The translations under genes were made by a program, and so were the position numbers. The notes below the pieces were generated by a model that made no database searches, was not told the origin of the DNA, and saw only the letters and a program-made list of their open reading frames with translations. From contig CBDFML010000012.1 in the NCBI GenBank assembly GCA_965249645.1, positions 1,364,001 to 1,428,000 of the forward strand: 64,000 nt of DNA. The letters are read 5' to 3'. This stretch comes from CAVOEB01 sp965249645. Lineage in GTDB: Bacteria > Pseudomonadota > Alphaproteobacteria > UBA828 > JAPUJA01. Each line of letters begins with the position of its first letter. Position 1 is the stretch's first letter. Shown piece by piece: positions 1 to 7,514 of the stretch.

Positions 1-102
1 AATTTCGTGCAAGGCTCGACAAGCGCCCCAACTTGCCTACAATTTTTGGGCTTGTTTCCATTTCGCCTGAGGCAAAACGGCGTTCAGGCGCCACTCAGGC
101 TC

Positions 103-166
103 CCGGCGTACAAGCGCCGGCCCGCACTTGCGGGCTTGCGAAATCCGGAGCAACCGTTTTCTCCGA
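103..166. repeat. Multi-hairpin intergenic repeat, copy A
   Basis: Three consecutive short inverted repeats occur here: CCGGCG/CGCCGG (103-108 with 115-120), GCCCGCA/TGCGGGC (120-126 with 129-135) and TCCGGAG/CTCCGA (144-150 with 161-166). The same order of hairpins, with the core 'gcc..gcggcccgc..gcgggc', recurs at 743-799, 2139-2195, 50550-50602 and partly at 11498-11531. All copies are intergenic. Bases 1-102 hold nothing I recognise. Confidence 0.6.
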
Positions 167-207
167 ATTACGCGCAAACGGATCGACCAACCTCGCAAGG
201 AGCACTC

Positions 208-687
208 ATGGGCCGATTTTCCGTCACCGAAACCATCGACGCGCCTACGGAAGCGGTGTGGGCGGTCTTGAGCGATCCGACCCGCGCGCCGGAATGGATG
301 AAGACGGTTGCCGCGGTGGAAAAAACTTCCGAGGGCGGGACCGCGAAAGGCGCCAGCTTCCGCGCCACATCGAGCAAACGCGGCCGCCACGGACGCACGG
401 TGACCATAGCCGAATGGGAGGCCGGGCGGCGCATCGCACTGGCCTCGAAGAGCGGCGGCGTATCGGCGGTCTACGACTACAGCTGCGAGATGGGCGAAGA
501 GGGCAAGACGCAAGTCACCCTGGATGCGACCTGCGAGGGCAAGGGTTTTTTCTGGACCGTCATGCAGCCAATGCTGATCTTCATGATCAAATCGACCGAC
601 GGCGGCCAGCTCAAACGGCTCAAGAAGCTGCTTGAAGCCCCGCCGCCGGCGCCCGAGCCTGCTGAGGATGAAGCCAAGGCCGCGTGA
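208..687 (+). CDS. SRPBCC (START/polyketide-cyclase-like) family protein
   Basis: A 159-residue soluble protein. The opening MGRFSVTETIDAPTEAVWAV and the following 'LSDPTRAPEWMKTV' are typical of SRPBCC ligand-binding helix-grip proteins, where a hydrophobic cavity binds a small lipophilic ligand. The ATG at 208 is chosen because AAGGAG lies just upstream (197-202); the open frame extends further 5' but that part runs through the hairpin repeat and looks non-coding. The C-terminus is Pro/Ala/Glu-rich. It faces a convergent M24 gene, with a repeat copy between them. No specific substrate can be named. Confidence 0.8.
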   Translation: MGRFSVTETIDAPTEAVWAVLSDPTRAPEWMKTVAAVEKTSEGGTAKGASFRATSSKRGRHGRTVTIAEWEAGRRIALASKSGGVSAVYDYSCEMGEEGKTQVTLDATCEGKGFFWTVMQPMLIFMIKSTDGGQLKRLKKLLEAPPPAPEPAEDEAKAA

Positions 688-701
688 GGCGAGTCGTATC
701 G

Positions 702-815
702 CTCACGGCAGTCGACCTGTCGGTCGACGCCTCCGCGGGGGCGCCGCATAAGCGGCGGCCCGCGGTCGCGGGCTCCGCGTAATCTACCTGATTACGCGGC
801 TCCGAACCTACTTAC
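702..815. repeat. Multi-hairpin intergenic repeat, copy B
   Basis: It starts with ctcacggcag and contains four inverted repeats: GTCGACC/GGTCGAC (711-717 with 722-728), GCCGC/GCGGC (743-747 with 752-756), GCCCGCG/CGCGGGC (758-764 with 767-773) and a perfect 10-bp stem CCGCGTAATC/GATTACGCGG (775-784 with 790-799). Copy C at 2098-2216 is closely similar and in the same orientation, so the two bracket the M24 gene at 835-2079. The last stem could also act as a terminator between the convergent genes. Confidence 0.75.
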
Positions 816-834
816 AGCTATTTTGCCCGCGACC

Positions 835-2079
835 TCAGTCGTCGGTCGAGACGATGGTGCGGGGCAGCTTGGACATCAGCTCGAGGCCGTTTTCGGTGAC
901 CATGAAGCTCTCGATCCAGGCGCAGCCCGTGCCGCCAGGCCAGTCTTCCCAAACGTCGAACTGGTTTTCGAAATTGAAGACGATGCCGGGCTCGACGATG
1001 CGCTTCGCGCCGGTGGGGCCGAACGTCTCCTCGTTCCAGTGCAGCCAATGAGCGCCGGTCCAGTCGGGAATGAACGAAATTCCGAAGGAATAGCCGCCGA
1101 TCCACCAGGCCTTGTCGCGCAAGCCGACCTCGTCGATATAGGCGTTGCCGACCTCGTCGACGCGGGTGAGCGGATCGCCCAGCTTGATCTCGCCCAAGAT
1201 GCGGTCGACGCAGCCCGCCGATCTCTCCATCAGCGCGAGCCAGCGCTCGTCCGCCTTGCCCACCGAGAGGGTGCGGCAAATGTTGGCGTGATAGCGGTGG
1301 AGCGAGGCGCAGACGTCGAAATGGACCAGGTCGCCTTGCTTTACCTTGCGGTGGGTGGCCGGCGAATGGTGGGTGCCCGAACGCACGCCCGAACCCAGCA
1401 TGGTGTTGATCGCGGGGTAGCTGCAGCCCTGGTCCATCAGGCTGGCGGTGAGCACGCCCTCGATCTGGGTTTCCATCATGCCGGGACGCATCGCCTTGCG
1501 CGTCACTTCGAGGGCGTTGTCCATGATTTCAAAGCCCTGGCGCAAGACCGCGAGCTCGCGGGGCGACTTGACGACGCGAATTTCCTCGATCAGGAGCGAG
1601 GCGTCGGCGATGGCCGCCCCCTTGGCCTTCAGCTTCTCGCCCAGCGCCTTGACCACCGTAACATGCATGCCGTAGCCCCAGGGCTGGAGGCCGATGGTGC
1701 CCTTTGCGAGACCGCGCGCGCCGAGCGTGTCGGCAATGGTGTCGAGGTCGGAGGGACTGCCGAGCTCGGAGGCGCCGAAGATCACCGCGTCCGTGATCTC
1801 GGGCAGGAGCGAGATGAGGGTGGTGTGCACCGAGGTGTCGAAGAACAGCGTGTCGTCGGTATCCGTCCGCATGAGCAGACCCGTCGCCGCCCGGGGCGGA
1901 TCCCAGATCTGGTCGTAGTCGACGAGGTATTTAAGGTCGGCGCGGCGGACCACGAACAGCCCGTCGAGCCCCGCCTCGGCCATCGCGGCACGCACCTTGG
2001 CCCGGCGCTCGGCATACTCCTCGGCGGGGAACGGCCGTTCCCAGTCGATCTGGTCGCGCAAATAGGTCTTCATCTCCAT
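835..2079 (-). CDS. Creatinase-like M24 (pita-bread fold) family protein
   Basis: A 414-residue protein with the aminopeptidase P/creatinase architecture: an N-terminal creatinase_N-like domain (about 1-165) and a C-terminal pita-bread domain. The start is placed at the ATG at 2079 (MEMKTYLRDQ), preceded by AAAGGAG. In the metal-binding region the expected D-x10-D reads D-VCASLHRYHA-N, so the second Asp is Asn, and the usual GHGIG histidine region reads GGYSFGISF. Loss of these ligands is a hallmark of metal-free creatinase, which hydrolyses creatine to sarcosine and urea. A conserved His in 'SGTHHSPAT' aligns with the creatinase catalytic His region. Creatine as substrate is inference. It is bracketed by two direct hairpin repeats and has a paralogue at 38854-40101. 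Confidence 0.8.
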   Translation of the reverse strand: MEMKTYLRDQIDWERPFPAEEYAERRAKVRAAMAEAGLDGLFVVRRADLKYLVDYDQIWDPPRAATGLLMRTDTDDTLFFDTSVHTTLISLLPEITDAVIFGASELGSPSDLDTIADTLGARGLAKGTIGLQPWGYGMHVTVVKALGEKLKAKGAAIADASLLIEEIRVVKSPRELAVLRQGFEIMDNALEVTRKAMRPGMMETQIEGVLTASLMDQGCSYPAINTMLGSGVRSGTHHSPATHRKVKQGDLVHFDVCASLHRYHANICRTLSVGKADERWLALMERSAGCVDRILGEIKLGDPLTRVDEVGNAYIDEVGLRDKAWWIGGYSFGISFIPDWTGAHWLHWNEETFGPTGAKRIVEPGIVFNFENQFDVWEDWPGGTGCAWIESFMVTENGLELMSKLPRTIVSTDD

Positions 2080-2097
2080 CGGTCCAACTCCTTTTTT

Positions 2098-2216
2098 CTC
2101 ACGGCAGTGGCCCTGACGGTCCACGCCTCCGCAAGGGCGCCGCATAAGCGGCGGGCCGCACTTGCAGCCTCCGCGTAATCTACCCGATTGCGCGGCTCGA
2201 AACTCACTTACGGCAG
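2098..2216. repeat. Multi-hairpin intergenic repeat, copy C
   Basis: Direct-orientation partner of copy B, beginning with the same ctcacggcag. It keeps GCCGC-ATAA-GCGGC (2139-2143 with 2148-2152) and the last stem CCGCGTAATC/GATTGCGCGG (2171-2180 with 2186-2195). In the last stem one base differs from copy B but still pairs as G-U. It lies immediately upstream of the M24 gene start on the minus strand. Confidence 0.75.
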
Positions 2217-2254
2217 TACCTCAATTCAACCTATCGTCCGGCCTCGATCGCGGC

Positions 2255-4423
2255 TTAGTAGGCTCCGTCGGGCGCTTGCTTCCAGAGGATCCGCTCGCGC
2301 TTGTAGGGCAGCGGGCGCTGGGGATTGGGGCTTTCGAACTCGCGTGCGATGCGGTGGCCCTCGTAGATCGCGTCGCCCAGCATGCGCGGCGCGTAGCAAT
2401 CGCCCGCCTGGTAGACGCCGCGGATGCCGTTGGCCGCCCAGTCCTTTTTGCGCGCGCGCAGGCTCTTATAAAGGCCGTCGTTCGCCATGCGCGCAGTGAC
2501 GAGGACCACACTGTCGACCTCGAGGTCGGTGGTCGCCCTGCCCTGGGCGCGGATCGGCTCGCCTGCAACCGGGTCGGTGGTGCGCACGGAGCCGTCTCGC
2601 ATGAAGTCGTAGATCCTGACCTTGAGGCGGTTGCCCTCCTCGATCTCCTCGACCCACATGCCCGCGTAACACGCGATGTTCTTCTCGTGGAGCATGCGGT
2701 GGATGTTGGGCCCTTCGAGGGTCTGCTCGGTGAGCGCGGCGACCCCGCCGAGGCTGGTGACGACCGAGACCTGCTTGCCCTGGTCCGCCATCATCTCGGC
2801 CATGGCGACGCCCGTGAAGTAGCCGTCGGCATCGAGCACGAGGACGCGATCGCCGGTCTCCTTGCCCGCCATGATCTGCTCGGGCATGGCGTATTGCGCC
2901 TTGGCGGCATCGACCCCGGGGATCATGCCCATGTCGGTGGCGTTATAGCCCTCGCCCGACCAGGTCGAGCCGGTGGCCAACACAACCGCGTCGGCGCCGT
3001 AGCCCAGCACGCCGTTGGCGTCGAGCCGGGATCTGGTGTGAATTTCGACGTTCTTGAGCTTGTCGATCTGGGTCTGGCGCCAGGTAACGACCCGGCCCCA
3101 TTCGGCGAGGCCCGGATAGCGGACGACGTCGCGGACGTGGCCGCCGACCTCGCCCTCGGCCTCGACCAGGTGGACGTCGTAGCCCCGCTCGCCCAGTACC
3201 CGCGCGCACTCCAGGCCCGACGGGCCGGCGCCGACCACGAGAACGTTGCCGGGATCGGCTGGCTTGTCGAACTTCTCGGGATGCCAGGAGCGGCGGTATT
3301 CCTCCATCGCGGTGGCGTTCTGGGTGCAGATCAAGCGGGCGCCCGCCTCCCAGCGGGAGATACAGACGTTGCACCCGATGCATTCGCGGATGTCTTCGTT
3401 CCGCCCTTCCTCGATCTTCTTCGGCAGGAAGGGATCGGCGATCGAGGGCCGCGCCGCGCCGATGATGTCGGCCTGGCCTGAATTGACGACCGCGACCATG
3501 TCGTCGGGGCTGGTGAGACGGCCGACATTGAGCACGGGCACGTTGGCCACCTTCTTGACGTCGCGGGTGAACGGCGCCTGGTGGTTTGCCTTCTGGTGGC
3601 GTGACGGGCCCGCATCCTCGCCCCACTCGAACTGGTCGCATATGTTGATGTCCCACATATCGACGAGGCCTTCGCGAGTGGCGAGCTCAATGAAGCCCAT
3701 GCCGTCGCCGCCCGCCTCGACGCCGCCCGGGCCGATCAACTGGTCGACCGACATGCGCACGGCGAGCGCCGCCTGGCCCTCGATGGCCTCGCGGGTGCGC
3801 CCGATCAATTCGAGCCAGAAGCGCGCGCGGTTCTCGAACGAGCCGCCGTACTTGTCGGAGCGCTTGTTGTAGTGGGGCGAGAGGAACTGGAAGGGCAGCA
3901 CCGAGTGCGAGCCGTAGCAATAGACGATGTCGAAACCCGCATCCAGCGCCCGCTTCGCCGCCTCGATATAGTCGTTCAGCAGATCCTCGATATCGTCGGC
4001 GTCCGCTTCATGGCCGGCCCGGTTGGGCGTCCAGGCGGTCATGAACTGGGTCGGCCCGCGGGGCACGGCGCGGCTGTCCATGGCGGACGAGATCGCGCCC
4101 GAGTGCCACAACTCGACACCGGCCAGCGCGTCCCATTTGTGGGCCGCGTCGCACATATGGCGCAGATTCGCGACGTCTTCCTCGTCCCACAGGCTGGCAA
4201 GGGTGAAGGGCTCGAAATCGGCCTCGGGATTGATGCCGCAGGCCTCGGTGCAGACCGCGGCCCAGCCGCCCTCGGCCTTCATGCCGCGAAACGCCGCCTG
4301 GCTGCCCGGCAGCCGGGAGCCCGCGCCGTTGCAGTGGGGCACCTGGTAGAAACGGTTCTTGAGCGTCTTGGGGCCGATGTCGATGGGCTCGAAGAGAACG
4401 TCGTATTTCGGATCCCGTGCCAT
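2255..4423 (-). CDS. Trimethylamine/dimethylamine dehydrogenase-like flavoprotein (paralogue 1)
   Basis: A 722-residue protein matching the trimethylamine dehydrogenase family end to end: an N-terminal FMN TIM barrel, a 4Fe-4S site, then ADP- and FAD/NAD-type Rossmann domains. Cys31 (VPHC) matches the cysteine that carries 6-S-cysteinyl FMN. The cluster cysteines are 348, 351, 354 and 366. The catalytic Tyr169/His172/Asp267 of TMADH appear as Tyr170, His173 and Asp270, and the Trp264/Trp355 bowl as Trp267 and Trp358. The third bowl residue, Tyr60, is Ala61; position 60 is known to differ between TMADH and dimethylamine dehydrogenase. Of the four paralogues here it is the likeliest true methylamine dehydrogenase, giving formaldehyde and a demethylated amine. 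It is divergent from the enoyl-CoA hydratase. Confidence 0.88.
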   Translation of the reverse strand: MARDPKYDVLFEPIDIGPKTLKNRFYQVPHCNGAGSRLPGSQAAFRGMKAEGGWAAVCTEACGINPEADFEPFTLASLWDEEDVANLRHMCDAAHKWDALAGVELWHSGAISSAMDSRAVPRGPTQFMTAWTPNRAGHEADADDIEDLLNDYIEAAKRALDAGFDIVYCYGSHSVLPFQFLSPHYNKRSDKYGGSFENRARFWLELIGRTREAIEGQAALAVRMSVDQLIGPGGVEAGGDGMGFIELATREGLVDMWDINICDQFEWGEDAGPSRHQKANHQAPFTRDVKKVANVPVLNVGRLTSPDDMVAVVNSGQADIIGAARPSIADPFLPKKIEEGRNEDIRECIGCNVCISRWEAGARLICTQNATAMEEYRRSWHPEKFDKPADPGNVLVVGAGPSGLECARVLGERGYDVHLVEAEGEVGGHVRDVVRYPGLAEWGRVVTWRQTQIDKLKNVEIHTRSRLDANGVLGYGADAVVLATGSTWSGEGYNATDMGMIPGVDAAKAQYAMPEQIMAGKETGDRVLVLDADGYFTGVAMAEMMADQGKQVSVVTSLGGVAALTEQTLEGPNIHRMLHEKNIACYAGMWVEEIEEGNRLKVRIYDFMRDGSVRTTDPVAGEPIRAQGRATTDLEVDSVVLVTARMANDGLYKSLRARKKDWAANGIRGVYQAGDCYAPRMLGDAIYEGHRIAREFESPNPQRPLPYKRERILWKQAPDGAY

Positions 4424-4484
4424 AGCGGATGCTTTCTTTATCCCGGGCGCGAGCCCAGGCGATGATGGACGCTTCGCAAGGCTG

Positions 4485-4490
4485 TATAAT
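4485..4490 (+). promoter_or_regulatory. Candidate -10 box for the enoyl-CoA hydratase
   Basis: A perfect TATAAT lies in the 104-bp divergent spacer, 37 bases before the hydratase ATG at 4528. The -35 region is weak (gatgat at 4461-4466, 18 bases upstream). A ribosome-binding site, AGGAAA at 4515-4520, precedes the ATG. Confidence 0.4.
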
Positions 4491-4527
4491 AATGCCTCAG
4501 GTGGTTATTACCCCAGGAAAATCCGCG

Positions 4528-5346
4528 ATGGTACAGACGTTTGACGAAATCGAGATTGAGCGCGACGGGCCGCTTGCCTGGATCACGTTGAACCGGCCCA
4601 AGACCTACAACGCCTTCAACCTTGCGCAGTGGCGGGAGGTCACCGCCGCGCTGCACGATGCGGAATCGGACCCGGCGATACGGGTCGTGGTGCTGCAGGG
4701 CGCGGAGGGGAATTTTTCGGCGGGCTACGACCTGACGGCGGCGATGGCGGAACTGGGCGGCGATGCGCCCGACGACTGGCGCGATTACGTCGCCGTCGGC
4801 AACGAAACCTGCTGGACGGTGTGGCGCTTGCGCAAGCCGGTTATCGCGGCGGTGCAGGGCTATTGCCTCGGCGGCGCGTTCGAGCTGGCGATGGCCTGCG
4901 ACTTCGTCCTGGCCAGCCAGGACGCGAAATTCGGCGAGCCGGAAATTCGGTTTTCCGATGCCCCGCCCTTTCTGATCAGCCCCTGGGTCATGGGCATGCG
5001 CCATGCCAAGGACCTTCTGCTGACGGGCGAGATCATCGACGCCGAGAAGGCGCTCCGCTTCGGCCTCCTCACCGACCTCGTGGCCGAGGGCGACCTCGAG
5101 AGCGCGGTTCGCAGCCTGGCCAGCAAGCTGTGCGGGTTTGCGGTGGAGAACTGGCATCTCAACAAGGCCGCGGTCAATCGCAGCTACGAGATCATGGGCT
5201 TCGAGGCGGCCATCGACATGGGCACCGAGGCGTTCGTGGCGACGAATACGACGCCCAACGCGCTCAAGACGGAGTTCGTCGAGCGGCTGGAGCGGGACGG
5301 TTTCGCGGACGCCGTCAAATGGGTACAGAGCCGGTATTCGGGCTGA
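4528..5346 (+). CDS. Enoyl-CoA hydratase/isomerase (crotonase) family protein
   Basis: A 272-residue crotonase-fold protein. The oxyanion-hole segments are GNFSAGYDL (61-69) and CLGGAFEL (113-120). Both hydratase catalytic glutamates appear to be present: Glu119 in GGAFEL and Glu139 in FGEPEI. That favours hydration of an enoyl-CoA over a purely isomerising or hydrolytic member. The ATG at 4528 has AGGAAA seven bases upstream; earlier in-frame ATGs (4492, 4429) lack the motif and would add an unconserved leader. A 120-base piece of its 3' region (5185-5304) is duplicated at 9728-9847 on the far side of the signalling operon. A CoA ligase follows after that block, suggesting the two genes were once adjacent. 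Confidence 0.9.
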   Translation: MVQTFDEIEIERDGPLAWITLNRPKTYNAFNLAQWREVTAALHDAESDPAIRVVVLQGAEGNFSAGYDLTAAMAELGGDAPDDWRDYVAVGNETCWTVWRLRKPVIAAVQGYCLGGAFELAMACDFVLASQDAKFGEPEIRFSDAPPFLISPWVMGMRHAKDLLLTGEIIDAEKALRFGLLTDLVAEGDLESAVRSLASKLCGFAVENWHLNKAAVNRSYEIMGFEAAIDMGTEAFVATNTTPNALKTEFVERLERDGFADAVKWVQSRYSG

Positions 5347-5429
5347 CGGACGAACGGCCAGGACGTGCCATCATGACCCGGGGATCCGTTTACGAACTCT
5401 ATGTACGCGTTCGGAGATCCCGCCGCCGA

Positions 5430-5560
5430 GTGCCGCTCATGACCCAAAGCGGTCATGGCCTGCCTCACGGTTGGTACCGCTCGTCAGATCAAACCATGCT
5501 TGGTGTTTGGCGTGTGGCGATCAGCCGGTCGCCTCCAGAAGCGAAGGGCGAATCGCAGAG
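5430..5560. repeat. Dispersed intergenic repeat, copy 1
   Basis: The segment from about 5469 (acggttggtaccgctcgtca) to 5558 resembles 17877-17966 in the same orientation, by eye roughly two-thirds identical. The minus-strand translation around 5420-5468 gives 'MTALGHERHSA', like the short spurious peptides produced by interspersed repeats common in Rhizobiales-type genomes (recalled, not searched). The rest of 5347-5586 shows no gene. Confidence 0.45.
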
Positions 5561-5586
5561 CTCCTTGCCGAATGCGGACGCCTCGA

Positions 5587-6561
5587 TCAGACGACTGCAG
5601 ACAACTTTTTCAACCGCTTGGTGACGCCGATTTCGAAAAGGGAATAGCCCCCGCCCTTTGCCTTGGCCTCGTACATCGCGGCGTCGGCGCTGCTGAGCAG
5701 AGCGCCGAGGTTGTCGCCGTGGACCGGGAAAAATGCCAGACCCACGCTGCAGGAGACTTCCAGCTCCCCTTCCGGGATCGTGATCGGCTCGGCCAGGCAA
5801 TCGACGATCTTCCAGGCCATGCGTTCGGCGCCATCCTCGTTGACACTGGATTCGGACAGGACAACAAACTCGTCGCCCCCGATCCGGGCGATCGTGTCCG
5901 CGTCGCGCAGCGTCGCCTGCAATCGCTTGCCGACGACCCGGAGCGCGGCATCGCCGACATGATGGCCGAACGTGTCGTTAATTTGCTTGAAGCGGTTTAG
6001 ATCGAGTAACGCAAGGGACAGCTTTTGCCGATTTCGCCGGGCCACGCTGATCGAATGTTCGATTCGATTTTCAAAGAGATGACGATTGCCCAGACCGGTC
6101 ACCGAATCGTGCAGCGCCATGGCCTCAAGCTTGTGCCGCTTCTTCTCCGTTTCCTGCCTGAACGAGAATTGCTCGACCGCATCCAGGATCGCGTCTTTGA
6201 GGCTCTTGCCGGTGACTTGATCTTTGGGCAAGTAATCCTGCACGCCTCGCTTCATGGCCTGGACCGCTATTTTCTCATCACCATTTCCGGTCAGCATGAC
6301 CACCGGTGCGGGCAGACGTCCCAATGGGTCCGTCAGCGCCGTCAGGACTTCGAGTCCGTCCATGTCGGGAAGGTTGTAATCGAGAAGCACGCAGTCGTAG
6401 TCCTTTTCCGCAAACTGGCTCAGGCCCGCGCCGCCGGTTGCCGACGCGGTGATCGCAAAGTCGTGCAGGCTGTCGGCCGCGAGGAAGCGTTCGTAGGTTT
6501 CGAGATCTTCCGGACTGTCCTCAACCACCAGCAGGTGGATGGCTGGGCTTAGCTGTTGCAT
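5587..6561 (-). CDS. Response regulator with diguanylate cyclase (GGDEF) output
   Basis: A 324-residue cytoplasmic protein: a receiver domain (about 8-130) with phospho-acceptor Asp61 in LLDYNLPDMDG, a short coiled linker (about 131-150), and a GGDEF domain (about 151-320). The active-site motif is intact, GGDEF at 228-232, and an RxxD product-inhibition site (RDAD, 219-222) lies the standard five residues before it. It should therefore make cyclic di-GMP in a phosphorylation-dependent, feedback-inhibited way. The ATG at 6561 overlaps the TGA of the upstream regulator by one base, so the two are translationally coupled. It is the last gene of the kinase-regulator operon. Confidence 0.9.
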   Translation of the reverse strand: MQQLSPAIHLLVVEDSPEDLETYERFLAADSLHDFAITASATGGAGLSQFAEKDYDCVLLDYNLPDMDGLEVLTALTDPLGRLPAPVVMLTGNGDEKIAVQAMKRGVQDYLPKDQVTGKSLKDAILDAVEQFSFRQETEKKRHKLEAMALHDSVTGLGNRHLFENRIEHSISVARRNRQKLSLALLDLNRFKQINDTFGHHVGDAALRVVGKRLQATLRDADTIARIGGDEFVVLSESSVNEDGAERMAWKIVDCLAEPITIPEGELEVSCSVGLAFFPVHGDNLGALLSSADAAMYEAKAKGGGYSLFEIGVTKRLKKLSAVV

Positions 6562-7019
6562 CACGCGGCTCCTTCTTTCGGCAGCACGACAATCTCGAAC
6601 CAGAAATCGGCCAGCTTCTGTATGGCTTCGATCAATCCGGGGAAACTGATGGGCTTCTGCAGATAGCTGTTGGCGCCGCCGGCATAGCAGTTTTCGATAT
6701 CCGGGACGGCGATTGAGCTGGTCAGTACAATGACGGGGATATTCTTCAACCCCTCGTCTTCCTTGATCCGGGTCAGCACTTCGCGGCCGTCGAGGCCGGG
6801 CATTTCGAGATCGAGCAGGATCATTCCCGGCCGCGGTGAGCTGGCAGGATCGGCGAAACCATTCTGCCGATAGAGATAATCCAGTGCTATGTCGCCGCTT
6901 TCGCAAAGCTCTATATTATTCGCAAGGCCTGCCTTGCGGATCGCCCGGACCGTCGAATGCCTGTCCTCGTCGTTGTCGTCGACCAGCAGGATCGTTTGCG
7001 CCTCTCGTATCGTCGTCAT
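6561..7019 (-). CDS. CheY-like single-domain response regulator (Rcp1-type)
   Basis: A 152-residue stand-alone receiver. It has the acidic pocket 'LLVDDNDED' (11-19), phospho-acceptor Asp70 in MILLDLEMPGLDG, and conserved Thr/Ser and Lys (VLTSS, LQKPIS). The 'ALDYLYRQNGF' insert is typical of Rcp1-like regulators paired with PAS or phytochrome-type kinases. There is no output domain. It lies between another receiver and the GGDEF regulator, so it may act as a phosphate shuttle or a competitor for the shared kinase. Confidence 0.9.
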   Translation of the reverse strand: MTTIREAQTILLVDDNDEDRHSTVRAIRKAGLANNIELCESGDIALDYLYRQNGFADPASSPRPGMILLDLEMPGLDGREVLTRIKEDEGLKNIPVIVLTSSIAVPDIENCYAGGANSYLQKPISFPGLIEAIQKLADFWFEIVVLPKEGAA

Positions 7020-7066
7020 GGTCCGTATCCTTTTCGGATTGGGCTCAAAGACGTGGTGGACTCACC

Positions 7067-7513
7067 CTAGTTGGGCAGCCCGGAACCGGGCAGGGCCGCG
7101 AGCCCCAGCCATAACTCCCTAACCGCTGCAATCGCGCCCACGAATTTGTTTGTATCGATCGGCTTGCCGACATAGGAGTTGGCGCCACGGCGGTAACAGC
7201 CTTCGATATCGTCGTCCGACAACGAGCTGGAAAAGACGACGATGGGAATGGATTTCAGGGATTGGTCGTGCTTGACCGTTTCGAGCACTTCACGACCATC
7301 GATGCCGGGCAGGTTGAGATCGAGAAGAACGATCGCCGGCCTTGGCGACGACTCGGGGTCTTCGTAGGAGCCGCGGCGATAGAGGTAGTCGAGCGCCTGA
7401 ACGCCGGTCCAGCAATGCTGGATGTCGGGCATAGGGCCGGCTTTCTTGAAGGCCCGGGTTGTCGCCTCGAAATCTTCCGGGCTGTCCTCGACGATAAGAA
7501 TCGTACTGTGCAT
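7067..7513 (-). CDS. CheY-like single-domain response regulator (Rcp1-type), second copy
   Basis: A 148-residue receiver starting MHSTILIVEDSPED. The phospho-acceptor is Asp65 in IVLLDLNLPGIDG, and the switch and Lys residues lie in VVFSSS and VGKPID. The start at 7513 is preferred: its ATG follows the kinase TAA by one base and has AGGA eight bases upstream. A longer frame to 7546 would overlap the kinase. It is clearly related to the neighbouring receiver at 6561-7019 (same ALDYLYR segment), indicating tandem duplication. Confidence 0.88.
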   Translation of the reverse strand: MHSTILIVEDSPEDFEATTRAFKKAGPMPDIQHCWTGVQALDYLYRRGSYEDPESSPRPAIVLLDLNLPGIDGREVLETVKHDQSLKSIPIVVFSSSLSDDDIEGCYRRGANSYVGKPIDTNKFVGAIAAVRELWLGLAALPGSGLPN

Positions 7514-7514
7514 A

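Noticed and set aside
823..2178. 451-codon open frame on the plus strand, antisense to the M24 gene
   Set aside because: Low-complexity Arg/Ala/Gly/Asp-rich translation with no family features; it exists because of GC-rich codon bias in the real minus-strand gene. The same applies to other long antisense frames opposite the TMADH-like, hyuA and DMGDH-like genes.
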